Shown: positions 38,096 to 46,486, numbered from the stretch's first letter. The stretch: 64,000 nt of DNA from Kitasatospora sp. CB01950 (GCF_001905465.1 NZ_LISX01000010.1:1-64000); one strand, 5' to 3'. Program-made: numbers and translations. Notes: generated by a model from the sequence alone, not told the origin.

Positions 38096-39652
38096 ATGGC
38101 AGCCACGCGGATCGGCGAGCCCCGTCCGGCGTACGTCCCCAACCAGGCGATGCGGGAACTGCGCGGCGACCTCTCACCGAGGGAGTTCGCCACGCTGGTC
38201 CGCCGCGCCGCCCGGGAGATCGGCGAGCACGTGTCGTGCGACGCGCGCTACATCGGCCGGGTGGAGTCCGGCGAGATCCGCTGCCCCAACTACGCCTACC
38301 AGCGAGTGTTCCGGCACATGTGGCCGACCAAGTCGATGACGGACCTCGGGTTCGCCCGCCGCAAGGCGGTCCCCCGTGCACCGAAGGCCGCGCCGAACAC
38401 CGCCCCGACCGCACCAACCGCACCAACCGCACCAACCGCACCAACGCACGCAGAACCGGCAAGGACAGGGACCGCAGAAACGGCCGTCGAGCAGTCGGCC
38501 GCCCGCCCCACCACGAGCACATCCACGCACCAACCCATCCATCCGGCCGCCCGGCCCGCCACCCCGGCGGGCCCGTCGGACCGGTCGCATCGGTCTGACG
38601 AGGAGAGCGACGACGTGCTTCGCCGTACGTTCCTGAACGGTGCCCCTGCTGCGGTGGCGGCCGCGCTCGGTGTGGATCGCCTGCCCGCCGCTTCACCCCC
38701 GTCCGCGGCCCCGCCGCTGCCCGCCAACCCGCTGGTCCCGGAGCGCCACCGGGTCGGCACCGCCGAGGTGCGCGGCGTCGAGGATGCGGTCCGCAACATC
38801 CGGCTGCTGGACGACGTGCACGGCGCGGACAACCTGTTCGAGCTGGCCGGCCAGTCGCTGCGCAGCGCCTACGTGCTGCTCAACGACGGCCAGTACAACG
38901 CCGCCACCGAGCGCCGCCTGCAGTGCGGCGCGGGCGAACTCGCCATCTCGGTCGGCTGGTTGGCGCACGACTCGAACCGGATGCTGGACGCCAGGTCGTT
39001 CTACTCGGAGGCGCTGGCGACGGCCCGGATGGCGCAGGACGCGGGCCTGGAGGCGCACGTGTTCAGCAACAGCTCCTTCCTGGCGCGGGAGGCCGGCCAC
39101 CCCCGGGAGGCGCTGCGGGCCGCCCAGGCCGGGCAGGCCGCGGCGGTGGGGCTGGGCTCGGACCGGCTGAAGTCGCTGCTGGCGCTGCGCGAGGCCAACG
39201 GCTGGGCCCTGCTCGGCGACCGGGGGGCCTGCCGGCAGGCGTTGAAGCGGGCGTACACGCTGTTCGACCGGGGGCCGCAGGACGCCGATCCGGAGTGGAT
39301 GTCCTTCTTCGGGGAGGCGGAGCTGGCCGGTCAGGAGGCGCAGTGCTGGTCGGCGCTCGGCGACTGGAAGCTGGCGAGCACCCGGGCCGAGCAGGCGGTG
39401 GAGCTCCAGTTGCCGCACTTCGTCCGCAACCGGGCACTGTACCTTGCCGAGTTGGCGCACGACCGGCTGGGCCGGGGCGATCTGGCGGGCGCGGCACTGC
39501 AGGGCTCGGAGGCGGTGGCGATGTTCGACCAGGTCCGTTCGGCGCGGATCCGCGGCATGCTGGCGCACACCGCGGACCGTCTGCGCGGGCACTCCTCCGT
39601 GGCGGAGGTGCGGGAGTTCCTGGAGGGCTACGACGGCACGGTCGCAGCCTGA
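38096..39652 (+). CDS. HTH and tetratricopeptide-repeat regulatory protein
   Basis: This 518-residue protein has an N-terminal Xre-like segment (LSPREFATLVRRAAREIGEHVSCDARYIGRVESGEIRCPNYAYQRVFRHMWP). A low-complexity linker with Ala-Pro-Thr repeats follows, then a short hydrophobic RRTFLNGAPAAVAAALG segment that resembles a vestigial Tat signal, and a ~300-residue TPR-type helical domain (from VRNIRLLDDVHGADNLFELAGQSL). Many such proteins occur in streptomycetes, some affecting development and antibiotics; the target here is unknown. The ATG at 38096 starts the conserved region. It is divergent from the small Gly/Pro protein gene. Confidence 0.75.
   Translation: MAATRIGEPRPAYVPNQAMRELRGDLSPREFATLVRRAAREIGEHVSCDARYIGRVESGEIRCPNYAYQRVFRHMWPTKSMTDLGFARRKAVPRAPKAAPNTAPTAPTAPTAPTAPTHAEPARTGTAETAVEQSAARPTTSTSTHQPIHPAARPATPAGPSDRSHRSDEESDDVLRRTFLNGAPAAVAAALGVDRLPAASPPSAAPPLPANPLVPERHRVGTAEVRGVEDAVRNIRLLDDVHGADNLFELAGQSLRSAYVLLNDGQYNAATERRLQCGAGELAISVGWLAHDSNRMLDARSFYSEALATARMAQDAGLEAHVFSNSSFLAREAGHPREALRAAQAGQAAAVGLGSDRLKSLLALREANGWALLGDRGACRQALKRAYTLFDRGPQDADPEWMSFFGEAELAGQEAQCWSALGDWKLASTRAEQAVELQLPHFVRNRALYLAELAHDRLGRGDLAGAALQGSEAVAMFDQVRSARIRGMLAHTADRLRGHSSVAEVREFLEGYDGTVAA
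38402..38446 (+). repeat. 9-bp tandem coding repeat (Ala-Pro-Thr)
   Basis: Four to five copies of GCACCAACC encode APT units in the linker of the HTH-TPR protein. The copy number is likely variable between strains. Confidence 0.85.
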
Positions 39653-39675
39653 CCCTCCGCCACCACGGGCAGGGC

Positions 39676-40320
39676 CTAAGCCTGTTCGAGGTGGCTGTGG
39701 TCGTTCCAGATCTCGACGGCGGGCAGTCCGTACTCCCAGGACAGCACGGAGAGTGCGGCGGTGCCGAGCTTGAAGCGCTGCGCGTACTCGGGGGCGAGGC
39801 CCAGCCAGCGGGCGGTGAGGATGCGCAGCAGGTGGCCGTGGGCGAACAGCACGATGTCGCAGTCGGCGCAGTGCATGGTGGTGGTGTCGGCGTCGGGGAC
39901 GCCGTGCCGTTCGTTGAGTTCGGCGAGGAAGGCGTCGACCCGGGCGGCCACCTCGGAGAGCTTCTCGCCGCCGGGCACGCCGTCGCGCCAGATCAGCCAG
40001 CCGGGCCGGTCGGTGGCGCGGATGTCGGCGCCGGTGCGGCCTTCGTACTGGCCGTAGTCCCACTCCAGCAGTTCGGGGCGTTCGACGGCGCGGTCGCCGA
40101 AGCCGGCGAGTTCGGCGGTCTCGCGGGCGCGGGAGAGCGGGCTGGTGTAGACGGTCGCGTCGGGCAGGCCGTTCCAGGGGGCGCGGCCGAGGCGTTCGCC
40201 GAGGGCGCGGGCCATGGCGCGGCCTTCGTCGGTGAGCGGGATGTCGGTGCGGCCGGTGTGCCGGCCGGTGGCCGACCAGTCGGTCTCGCCGTGGCGGACC
40301 AGCACGATACGGGCGGGCAT
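39676..40320 (-). CDS. Histidine phosphatase family protein
   Basis: This 214-residue phosphatase/phosphoglycerate mutase-like enzyme carries the catalytic RHG motif IVLVRHGETDWS at residues 5-16. It also has TGRTDIPLTDEGRAMA, the second Arg in YTSPLSRARETAELAG, the acid Glu in LLEWDYGQYEGRT and the second His in VLFAHGHLLRIL. Substrates vary widely across the family. It is divergent from the nuclease gene across about 190 bp. Confidence 0.88.
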   Translation of the reverse strand: MPARIVLVRHGETDWSATGRHTGRTDIPLTDEGRAMARALGERLGRAPWNGLPDATVYTSPLSRARETAELAGFGDRAVERPELLEWDYGQYEGRTGADIRATDRPGWLIWRDGVPGGEKLSEVAARVDAFLAELNERHGVPDADTTTMHCADCDIVLFAHGHLLRILTARWLGLAPEYAQRFKLGTAALSVLSWEYGLPAVEIWNDHSHLEQA

Positions 40321-40512
40321 GGGGGGCTACCTCGTTCGAAGGGTCTCGAAGGGGCTCGAAGGGTGTCCCGGAGGGTGTCCCGAGGGTCTTCGAGGACTGC
40401 GGTGCACGGGCCGCTCCGTCGCGGACCACCGGCCCATGATCCCCCACCGGGGTCGCCGGATCGAGCGGCGGGCTCCGCTTTGTCGGCGTCGGATGCGAGA
40501 CTGGGCCGCACC

Positions 40513-41730
40513 ATGAACGTCTCGCACTTGGGGCAGGCTTCCCCTTCGCTGCGGCGGCTCTCCGAGCTGCGCGGTGCCGCGCCGCAGCGCAGTCTCGACG
40601 CCCGGGCCCTTGCCGCTCTCGCCGCCAATCCCGGATGCCGCCGCCGCGCGCTGCTGGACGCCGCGGGGGTGGACAAGACCGCGTTGGCCGACCGTCTGGG
40701 CCGGCCTGCGCCGTTCGGCCAGTCGCCGTTCGCGATCCGCCGCGGCCTGCAGTTCGAGTCCCGGTTGAAGCGGGACGGCTACGCGGTGCTGATGGAGCCG
40801 CTGCGCCGGCTGCTGGGGGTGCCGGAGGACGAGGTGGCCTCGTTGGCGGTGCCGGATCTGCTGCCGTCGCTGTCCCCGGCGATGCGCACGGAGCGGACGT
40901 CGGCGGCGCTGGCCGAGGCGGCCGCCGATCCGTCGGCGTGGACGCTGCTGGACCGTCCGATGCTGCGCCTGGAGGTGGCGGGCAGCCCGGCGTACCTGGA
41001 GCCGGACGCGCTGGTGGTGCACGGCGGCCGGTGCACCGTGGTGGAGATCAAGTCCTTTCCGGTGCTGGACGGGTCGGCCGATCCGGCGAAGGTCGGCGCG
41101 GCGGCCCGGCAGGCCGCGGTGTACGTGCTGGCGTTGCAGCAGGCGGCGGCCCGGGCGGCGGGGCGCGAGCCGTCCGCCGATCCGTACGCGGAGCAGGACC
41201 TGCCGGGTGCGCCGGAGTTGACGGTGCTGCTGGTCTGCCCGAAGGACTTCTCCAACCGCCCGGTCGCGATGCCGGTCGATGTGCGGCGCGAACTGTCCAC
41301 CACTCGGCGGCAGTTGTCCCGGATGACCAAGGTGGAGCAGTTGCTCGCGGCGCTGCCGGAGGGTATGACGTTCGACCTGGCGCGGGACGACTCGGGCGCG
41401 CCGACCCGTCCGGTCGAGGAGTTGACGCGGGCGGTGGAGGCGGTGCCGGCGGCGTACGGTCCGGAGTGCATCTCGACCTGCGAGCTGGGGTTCCACTGCC
41501 GGGCGCAGGCCCGGTGTGCGGGCGCGGTGGAGCAATTGGGTCGCGGGGTGCGCGGGGAGCTGGGTTCGCTGCGCACGGTGGAGGCGGCGTTGGCGGCGGC
41601 CGGGCGTGGCGCCGAGCCGGGGGTGGAGCCGGCGCTGCTGGCGGAGTTGGGCCTGGACGAGGCGTCCGAGCGGTTGGCGTACGCGGCGCGGCTGCGGGCG
41701 GAGGCGTTGGCGGCCGGGGGCGTGCGGTGA
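40513..41730 (+). CDS. RecB/Cas4-like PD-(D/E)XK nuclease with Cys cluster
   Basis: This 405-residue protein has the RecB-family nuclease motifs: D165 in LEPDALVV, E178-x-K180 in VVEIKSF, and Q200-xxx-Y204 in RQAAVYVLAL. A Cys at 42 and four Cys at 319, 323, 329 and 335 (C-x3-C-x5-C-x5-C) could bind an Fe-S cluster, as in Cas4, AddB and Dna2. There, one Cys lies before the nuclease core and three after it. The inferred role is nuclease in a DNA-end processing complex. It is first gene of a three-gene cassette; its TGA overlaps the GTG of the next gene. No CRISPR is present, so it is not an ordinary Cas4. Confidence 0.65.
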   Translation: MNVSHLGQASPSLRRLSELRGAAPQRSLDARALAALAANPGCRRRALLDAAGVDKTALADRLGRPAPFGQSPFAIRRGLQFESRLKRDGYAVLMEPLRRLLGVPEDEVASLAVPDLLPSLSPAMRTERTSAALAEAAADPSAWTLLDRPMLRLEVAGSPAYLEPDALVVHGGRCTVVEIKSFPVLDGSADPAKVGAAARQAAVYVLALQQAAARAAGREPSADPYAEQDLPGAPELTVLLVCPKDFSNRPVAMPVDVRRELSTTRRQLSRMTKVEQLLAALPEGMTFDLARDDSGAPTRPVEELTRAVEAVPAAYGPECISTCELGFHCRAQARCAGAVEQLGRGVRGELGSLRTVEAALAAAGRGAEPGVEPALLAELGLDEASERLAYAARLRAEALAAGGVR

Positions 41731-43325
41731 GTCTGTTGTCCACGTTGGCGCGGCTGGAGGCGGTGCGCGGTCAGCGGGCGGAGCCGCTGGCGACGGTGCG
41801 GCACCGTCATCTGTCGGACCGCCCGATGGTGCTGGTGCCGTTGGCGGCGGCGGGTGAGGCGGGTGCGCCGCTGGCGGTGCTGCTGGGCACGGACCGGGAC
41901 GCGCCGCGGCTGCATCTGGTGCCGCAGCCGCTGAACCGTACGCAGCGTTCGGAGTTCCTGGCGGCGATGGCGGCGGACGTGGTGCCGTACCTGGAGTCGT
42001 TCGGCGAGCAGGTGGAGCTGCTGGAGGGTTCGGAGAAGGACCCGGTGAGCGGCGAGAAGCTGCCGGTGGTGCGGGAGTTGTGCGCGGACGCGCCGCAGTT
42101 GGTGGTGCCGAACGCGGCGGGGGTGGCGCATCTGGCGCTGCTGGGCCGTTCGACCCGGTTCCGTCGTACGGCGGAGGATCCGGATCCGGGCGAGTACCCG
42201 GCGCCGACGCAGGTGCCGCTGCTGGGGCGGTGGTTGACGCATCTGACGGACCGGGCGCAGGTGCCGGGTTCGTCGATGCTGCTGTCGATGACGGGTCTGT
42301 TGGCGCGGCACTGGGCGACCGGGCAGTCGAACCTGGAGGACCAGCATCTGGCGGCCCGGATGGCCTGGCATCTGTCGCCGTCGGGTCTGGAGCCGCCGGC
42401 GACGGGGGCGGTGGCGGCGGAGTGGGTGGAGTCGGCGCGCGACGCGGAGGGCCTGCTGGTGCATCCGCCGGCCGGTCCGTCGACGGATCCGAAGTTCGAC
42501 GAGCGGGTGCTGGCACCGGCGATCCTGCGGTACGACGCGGCGGTCGCGGTGCGGGTGCGGGCCGAGGGCTCGCGGGACGCGGCGGAGTCGGAGCGGGCGG
42601 CGGGGCTGGTCGAGCGGGCGCGGGCGGAGTTGGCCCGGGTGCTGCTGGCGGCGGCGCTGCCGACCTGGCACGACGTGTGGCACGGCCTGGAGCTGCTGCG
42701 CGAGCTGCCGCCGGCGGATCATCTGCCGGACCGCTGGGAGGGCGACCGCTGGTCGTTCACCATGCACCGGGACCGGGTGGCGGCGGGCGAGCCGCCGCAG
42801 CCGCGCCGGGACGACGCGGTGACGGCGGCCCGCAAGCTGGCGCAGCGCGAGCGGGAGCAGGCGAAGCTGGAGATCCAGGAGGCGCTGGACGACCCGTTGG
42901 CGATGGCGGAGCGCCGTTTGGCGGGCGAGGCGTTCGCCGGCGAGGTGGTGGACGTGGTGCCGGAGTGGTCGGCGGGCCGTTCGCCGAAGCCGCGTCCGCT
43001 GCTGGTGGTGCGGACGGGCGACCGTCCGCACGCGGATCCGGGCCGGGAGGTGTACCGGGCGCACGCGGAGCCGGCGCAGCGGGCGGAGATCGTGTCGGCG
43101 GAGTCGGGCGAGGTGGTGGTGCGGCTGCTGTCGGGGATGGGGCGGCGGAAGGACCCGGAGCCGGGCAGTGTGCCGGAGGTGGGCAGCCGGGTGGTGTTCA
43201 CGCTGTTCGAGTTGGCGCCGCGCCAGTCGGCGCCGTTGCCGGAGCCGGCGGACACTCCGTGGACGCACGGCGGCCCGCCGGTGGTCGGCGAGGATTCACC
43301 GGCCGGTGCGGACGAGTGGGAATGA
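41727..43325 (+). CDS. Large protein of unknown function in nuclease-helicase cassette
   Basis: This 532-residue protein has no motif I recognise, no Walker A, signal peptide or membrane helix. The N-terminal half is rich in hydrophobic strands and helices (LARLEAVRGQRAEPLATVRHRHL, FGEQVELLEGSEKDPVSGEKLPVVREL). The centre includes a W-rich LARHWATGQSNLEDQHLAARMAWHL segment. A charged helix (ARKLAQREREQAKLEIQEALDDPLAMAERRLAGEAF) precedes a beta-rich C-terminal domain (VVRLLSGMGRR...VVFTLFE) that could be an OB- or SH3-like fold. The GTG overlaps the nuclease stop (GTGA), and the next gene follows within 10 bases. It probably bridges the nuclease and helicase. Confidence 0.6.
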   Translation: MSLLSTLARLEAVRGQRAEPLATVRHRHLSDRPMVLVPLAAAGEAGAPLAVLLGTDRDAPRLHLVPQPLNRTQRSEFLAAMAADVVPYLESFGEQVELLEGSEKDPVSGEKLPVVRELCADAPQLVVPNAAGVAHLALLGRSTRFRRTAEDPDPGEYPAPTQVPLLGRWLTHLTDRAQVPGSSMLLSMTGLLARHWATGQSNLEDQHLAARMAWHLSPSGLEPPATGAVAAEWVESARDAEGLLVHPPAGPSTDPKFDERVLAPAILRYDAAVAVRVRAEGSRDAAESERAAGLVERARAELARVLLAAALPTWHDVWHGLELLRELPPADHLPDRWEGDRWSFTMHRDRVAAGEPPQPRRDDAVTAARKLAQREREQAKLEIQEALDDPLAMAERRLAGEAFAGEVVDVVPEWSAGRSPKPRPLLVVRTGDRPHADPGREVYRAHAEPAQRAEIVSAESGEVVVRLLSGMGRRKDPEPGSVPEVGSRVVFTLFELAPRQSAPLPEPADTPWTHGGPPVVGEDSPAGADEWE

Positions 43326-43332
43326 CGTGCGG

Positions 43333-44724
43333 ATGAGTTTCTCTGGAGAGCTGGTGCCCAACCCCCTGGACGCTGCTGGCGCGTTGCCGCCGGGCGAGGC
43401 GGCGGACCGGGCCGTGGCGGGGATCCTGGACGCGGTGGTGCGGCCGCGTCCGGGTGCGCCGCGCGGGGTGGTGGTGGATTCGCCGCCGGGCGCGGGCAAG
43501 TCGACGCTGGTGGTGCGGGCGGCCCGGGAGCTGGTGGATGCGGGCGAGCGGCTGATGATCGTCGCGCAGACCAACAGCCAGGTGGACGACCTGGTGGACC
43601 GGTTGGCGTCGAAGGCCCCGGAGATGTCGATCGGCCGGCTGCACGCGAGCGATGCGAAGCCGGCGCCGGAGGCGTTGCGGCATGCGAACGTCACGGCGAA
43701 GGACAAGGTCGCGGACCTGCTGGAGCAGGACGTGGTGATCTCCACGGCGGCGAAGTGGCAGTGGGTGAAGGCCGAGCAGCCGTGGCGGCAGGCGATCGTC
43801 GACGAGGCGTACCAGATGCGGTCGGACGCGCTGCTGGCGGTGGCCCGGCTGTTCGAGCGGGCGCTGTTCGTGGGTGATCCGGGGCAGTTGGACCCGTTCA
43901 CGGTGGTGGGCACGGACCAGTGGGCGGGCCTGTCGTACGACCCGTCGAGTTCGGCGGTGGTGACGCTGCTGGCGCACAATCCGGCGATCCGGCCGCACCG
44001 GTTGCCGGTGTCGTGGCGGCTGCCGGCGTCGGCGGCGCCGTTGATCTCCTCGGCGTTCTACCCGTACACGCCGTTCCGTTCGGGCACCGGCCCGGGTGAG
44101 CGGACGCTGCGTCCGGGGGTGCGGGCGGACGGTTCGGCGGTGGACACGGCGATCGACGAGGCGGCGGAGAGCGGTTGGGCGTTGCTGGAGCTGCCGGCCC
44201 GGCACACGGTGCGGACGGACGCGCAGGCGGTGGCGGCGGTGGCGCAGACGGTGCGGCGGTTGCTGGACCGGGAGTTGACGGCGGTCTCGGAGCAGGGTTC
44301 GGCGCCGTTGACGGCGGGCCGGGTGGCGGTGGGGACGGCGCACCGGGACCAGGCGGCGGCGGTGCGGGCGGAGCTGGCGCGGCTGGGGGTGCCGGTGGAT
44401 CCGGCGCTGGGCGAGGCGGTGACGGTGGACACCGCGAACCGCTTGCAGGGCCGGGAGTACGACGTGACGGTGGTGCTGCATCCGTTGTCGGGGCGTCCGG
44501 ATGCGACGGCGTTCCATCTGGAGACGGGCCGGCTGTGCGTGCTGGCGTCGCGGCACCGGCATGCGTGCATCGTGGTGGCGCGGGCGGGCATCGCGGAGCT
44601 GTTGGACGAGCATCCGTCGACGGAGCCGGTGCAGCTGGGGGTGGCGGTGAAGTTCCCGGACGGTTGGGAGGCGAACCACGCGGTGCTGGCGCGCCTGTCG
44701 GAGCACCGGGTGCGCCTGTCCTGA
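43333..44724 (+). CDS. SF1 (Upf1/Dna2-like) helicase/ATPase
   Basis: This 463-residue P-loop NTPase has Walker A SPPGAGKST (K56), motif Ia IVAQTNSQVDDLVDRLA and Walker B IVDEAYQM (D157-E158). Motif III is LFVGDPGQLDP, motif V is VTVDTANRLQGREYDVTVVL and motif VI is LASRHRHACIVVAR. These mark an SF1B helicase close to the Upf1/Dna2 group rather than UvrD/RecB. The usual accessory 1B/1C domains appear reduced. ATG 43333 or GTG 43327 is the start, 1-7 bases after the preceding stop. Together with the upstream RecB-like nuclease it resembles a Dna2 split over separate chains. Confidence 0.7.
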   Translation: MSFSGELVPNPLDAAGALPPGEAADRAVAGILDAVVRPRPGAPRGVVVDSPPGAGKSTLVVRAARELVDAGERLMIVAQTNSQVDDLVDRLASKAPEMSIGRLHASDAKPAPEALRHANVTAKDKVADLLEQDVVISTAAKWQWVKAEQPWRQAIVDEAYQMRSDALLAVARLFERALFVGDPGQLDPFTVVGTDQWAGLSYDPSSSAVVTLLAHNPAIRPHRLPVSWRLPASAAPLISSAFYPYTPFRSGTGPGERTLRPGVRADGSAVDTAIDEAAESGWALLELPARHTVRTDAQAVAAVAQTVRRLLDRELTAVSEQGSAPLTAGRVAVGTAHRDQAAAVRAELARLGVPVDPALGEAVTVDTANRLQGREYDVTVVLHPLSGRPDATAFHLETGRLCVLASRHRHACIVVARAGIAELLDEHPSTEPVQLGVAVKFPDGWEANHAVLARLSEHRVRLS

Positions 44725-44864
44725 TGCGCCCCGGCGCGTGTCGGTCGGCGTGCGCCGGTGGCAGGGAATAGCAGCCGGGGGCGCACCGTTCCGCTACCTG
44801 CGGTCGGCGCGCGACAATGGACGGCGGCCGTCTTCCCCTTCACCACCCCCGGAGGTGCCCCGCC

Positions 44865-45272
44865 ATGCCCGACTCGCACCCGCAGGCGTCCGACCAGAGC
44901 GGTGCGCCGTCTCCGGCTGCCGTACCGGCCGTGCCGGGGCCTGGCGATCGGGGGCGCCGGATCCGCCCGGCCCAGTTGATCTTCGAACCGGAGGGCACGG
45001 AGCCCGAGCCGGAGCGTTTCTTCGACCTGGAGTCGATCGCCGACCCGTCTCGACTGCTGTCGCGTTCCACCGAGTTGGCGTTGGCGTTCCGCGCCGCGGC
45101 GGAGCGGGCCACGGACTTCCAGGCGATCGCGGCGGCCCAGCTCGCCGATCCGCGCCGCTTCGACGCGCTGTCGGCCGAGCAGATCGCCGAGCGCGCCGAA
45201 TGGACGCCCGACTACGCGCTGAAGATGGTCGAGTACGGCCGTACGCTGCAGCGTCGCCTTCCCGAGGAGTAG
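44865..45272 (+). CDS. Hypothetical conserved protein
   Basis: This 135-residue protein is unrecognised. An N-terminal ~35-residue Pro/Ala/Ser tail precedes RIRPAQLIFEPEGTEPEPERFFDLESIADPSRLLSRSTELALAFRAAAERATDFQAIAAAQLADPRRFDALSAEQIAERAEWTPDYALKMVEYGR. This is an acidic, helical domain with no catalytic signature. GGAGG lies nine bases before the ATG. It is 140 bases after the helicase in the same direction and may belong to the cassette, but it is not overlapping. Confidence 0.6.
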   Translation: MPDSHPQASDQSGAPSPAAVPAVPGPGDRGRRIRPAQLIFEPEGTEPEPERFFDLESIADPSRLLSRSTELALAFRAAAERATDFQAIAAAQLADPRRFDALSAEQIAERAEWTPDYALKMVEYGRTLQRRLPEE

Positions 45273-45398
45273 GCGGCACCCGGGGCCCACCAGGCCGCTG
45301 GCATATGCGGCGGGCGATGGTACGCCCTGACCGCCGCCGGTGTCCGGTGAACGCGGGTTTCGCCGCGGGCCCGCGCGTGGCCGGTCCACGCTGGGCGG

Positions 45399-45944
45399 GT
45401 GGACATCTGGACCTATCAGGCCGTCGAGTACGTCAGCGTCGCCGGAGAGGCGTGGCTGGCCTCCGCCAGCGAGTACCCGAGCAGCATGCGCGCACTGTGG
45501 GAGGCCCGTCCGTGGGCGCCCGCCGTCCTCCCGTGCGGCCGGGTCTTCGACGTGATCAGCATGCCCGCGGTGTTCGGCCGCCGGGTGCTCGACGAGCTGT
45601 GGGCGTCCGGCCCGGGCTGCGGCCCGGTGGCGGCCTTCCGCGGCCGCACCCTGCTGTTCGTGCAGCCCGGCACGGCGGCCCGGCTGCGCACTCTGCTGGC
45701 CTGGGAGGAGTGGGCGCGGGACGTCCCGCCGCTGCTCTGCCACGGCATCGGCGACGCGGTGACCGTCCCCCCGGTCCAGCGGGCCGTGGACTCCGCCGAC
45801 ACCGCCGGCGGCCGCTGGATCGTCGCCCCGGACACCCGCGAGCCCTGGCTGCCGGGCGCGTCCGTGATCCTCTGGGCCGCCGTCCGCGCCGCCCGCGCCC
45901 GGGCCCCGCACGAGTCCGGCGACCTGCTGCCGAACCCCTGCTGA
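45399..45944 (+). CDS. Primase/polymerase-like (Prim-Pol) domain protein, probably degenerate
   Basis: This 181-residue protein resembles the short streptomycete proteins annotated as bifunctional DNA primase/polymerase. Features are an N-terminal helix with WLASASEYPSSMRALWEARPWAPAVLPCGRVFDVISMP, a strand pair RGRTLLFVQPGTAARL, GDAVTVPP, and a C-terminal GRWIVAPDTREPWLPGASVILWAAV. The paired acidic catalytic residues of active Prim-Pol enzymes are not obvious, so it may be non-catalytic. The GTG start has no clear Shine-Dalgarno sequence. It ends ~90 bases before tRNA-Lys. Confidence 0.5.
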   Translation: MDIWTYQAVEYVSVAGEAWLASASEYPSSMRALWEARPWAPAVLPCGRVFDVISMPAVFGRRVLDELWASGPGCGPVAAFRGRTLLFVQPGTAARLRTLLAWEEWARDVPPLLCHGIGDAVTVPPVQRAVDSADTAGGRWIVAPDTREPWLPGASVILWAAVRAARARAPHESGDLLPNPC

Positions 45945-46031
45945 ACCCCGGGTGCCCGGCCTGCGGCGCTCCGGCCGGAAACGGATTTGGGCTCCGGCCC
46001 CGGCCGCTGCTAAAGTCTTCCACGTCAGCAA

Positions 46032-46105
46032 GCGCCGCTAGCTCAGTTGGTTAGAGCAGCTGACTCTTAATCAGCGGGTCCGGGGTTCGAGTCCCTGGCG
46101 GCGCA
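46032..46105 (+). tRNA. tRNA-Lys (CTT anticodon), copy 1
   Basis: Acceptor GCGCCGC/GCGGCGC, D-arm GCTCAGTTGGTTAGAGC, anticodon stem GCTGA/TCAGC with loop CTCTTAA (anticodon CTT) and T-arm CCGGGGTTCGAGTCCCTGG are present. Discriminator is A and CCA is not encoded. It is identical to the copy at 53629. Confidence 0.97.
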
Positions 46106-46113
46106 CAGACAGT

Positions 46114-46145
46114 CGAAGGCCCTCCGCGCGAGCGGGGGGCCTTCG
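46114..46145 (+). terminator. Terminator after tRNA-Lys copy 1
   Basis: CGAAGGCCCTCCGC - GCGA - GCGGGGGGCCTTCG is a 14-bp stem with one G-T pair, nine bases after the tRNA. Confidence 0.85.
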
Positions 46146-46210
46146 TCGTCTCCGCCGCAGGTCGCCGAGGCCGGGCCAGGTGGGCGTAAAGGGCTGCTAA
46201 TGTCCCGGTC

Positions 46211-46486
46211 ATGGCGTCCGACGACCTGCATTCCGACTGGGCCGCCTGGCTCGACGCCGAGCTCGCCGAGGCCGAGGCGGCCGCGTTGCGCGCCCATCGG
46301 CGCGAGGGGCTCCAGCGGCGGCTGCGGTGGGTGTTCACGTGGACGGGGGCGGTGACGCTGGTGGCCGGCCTGGGGTTCGGGCTGGTGTACACGGCGCAGC
46401 ACGGCCCGGAGCCGCGTCCGGCGCCGCCGTCCGCTTCGATGGCACCGCCGTCCGCTTCGATGGCGCCGCCCCCGGCGGAGGGCTGA
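46211..46486 (+). CDS. Small single-helix membrane protein
   Basis: This 91-residue protein is acidic and amphipathic at the N-terminus (DDLHSDWAAWLDAELAEAEAAALRAHRREGLQRR), with one membrane helix (VTLVAGLGFGLVYTA) and a Pro/Ala tail containing a duplicated PPSASMA unit. No function is recognised. It is convergent with lutC, ending at the base before the lutC stop. The weakness is the lack of a clear ribosome binding site. Confidence 0.5.
   Translation: MASDDLHSDWAAWLDAELAEAEAAALRAHRREGLQRRLRWVFTWTGAVTLVAGLGFGLVYTAQHGPEPRPAPPSASMAPPSASMAPPPAEG

Noticed and set aside
38402-38446. Possible CRISPR or mobile repeat array
   Set aside because: The 9-bp units have no spacers and are in-frame coding repeats.
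40635-41726. N-terminal extension of the middle cassette gene in the same frame
   Set aside because: It lies over the nuclease gene. The GTG at 41727 overlapping the nuclease stop gives the natural start.
40513-41730. Calling the nuclease a CRISPR Cas4
   Set aside because: No CRISPR repeats or other cas genes occur in the window. The neighbours are a helicase and an unknown protein.
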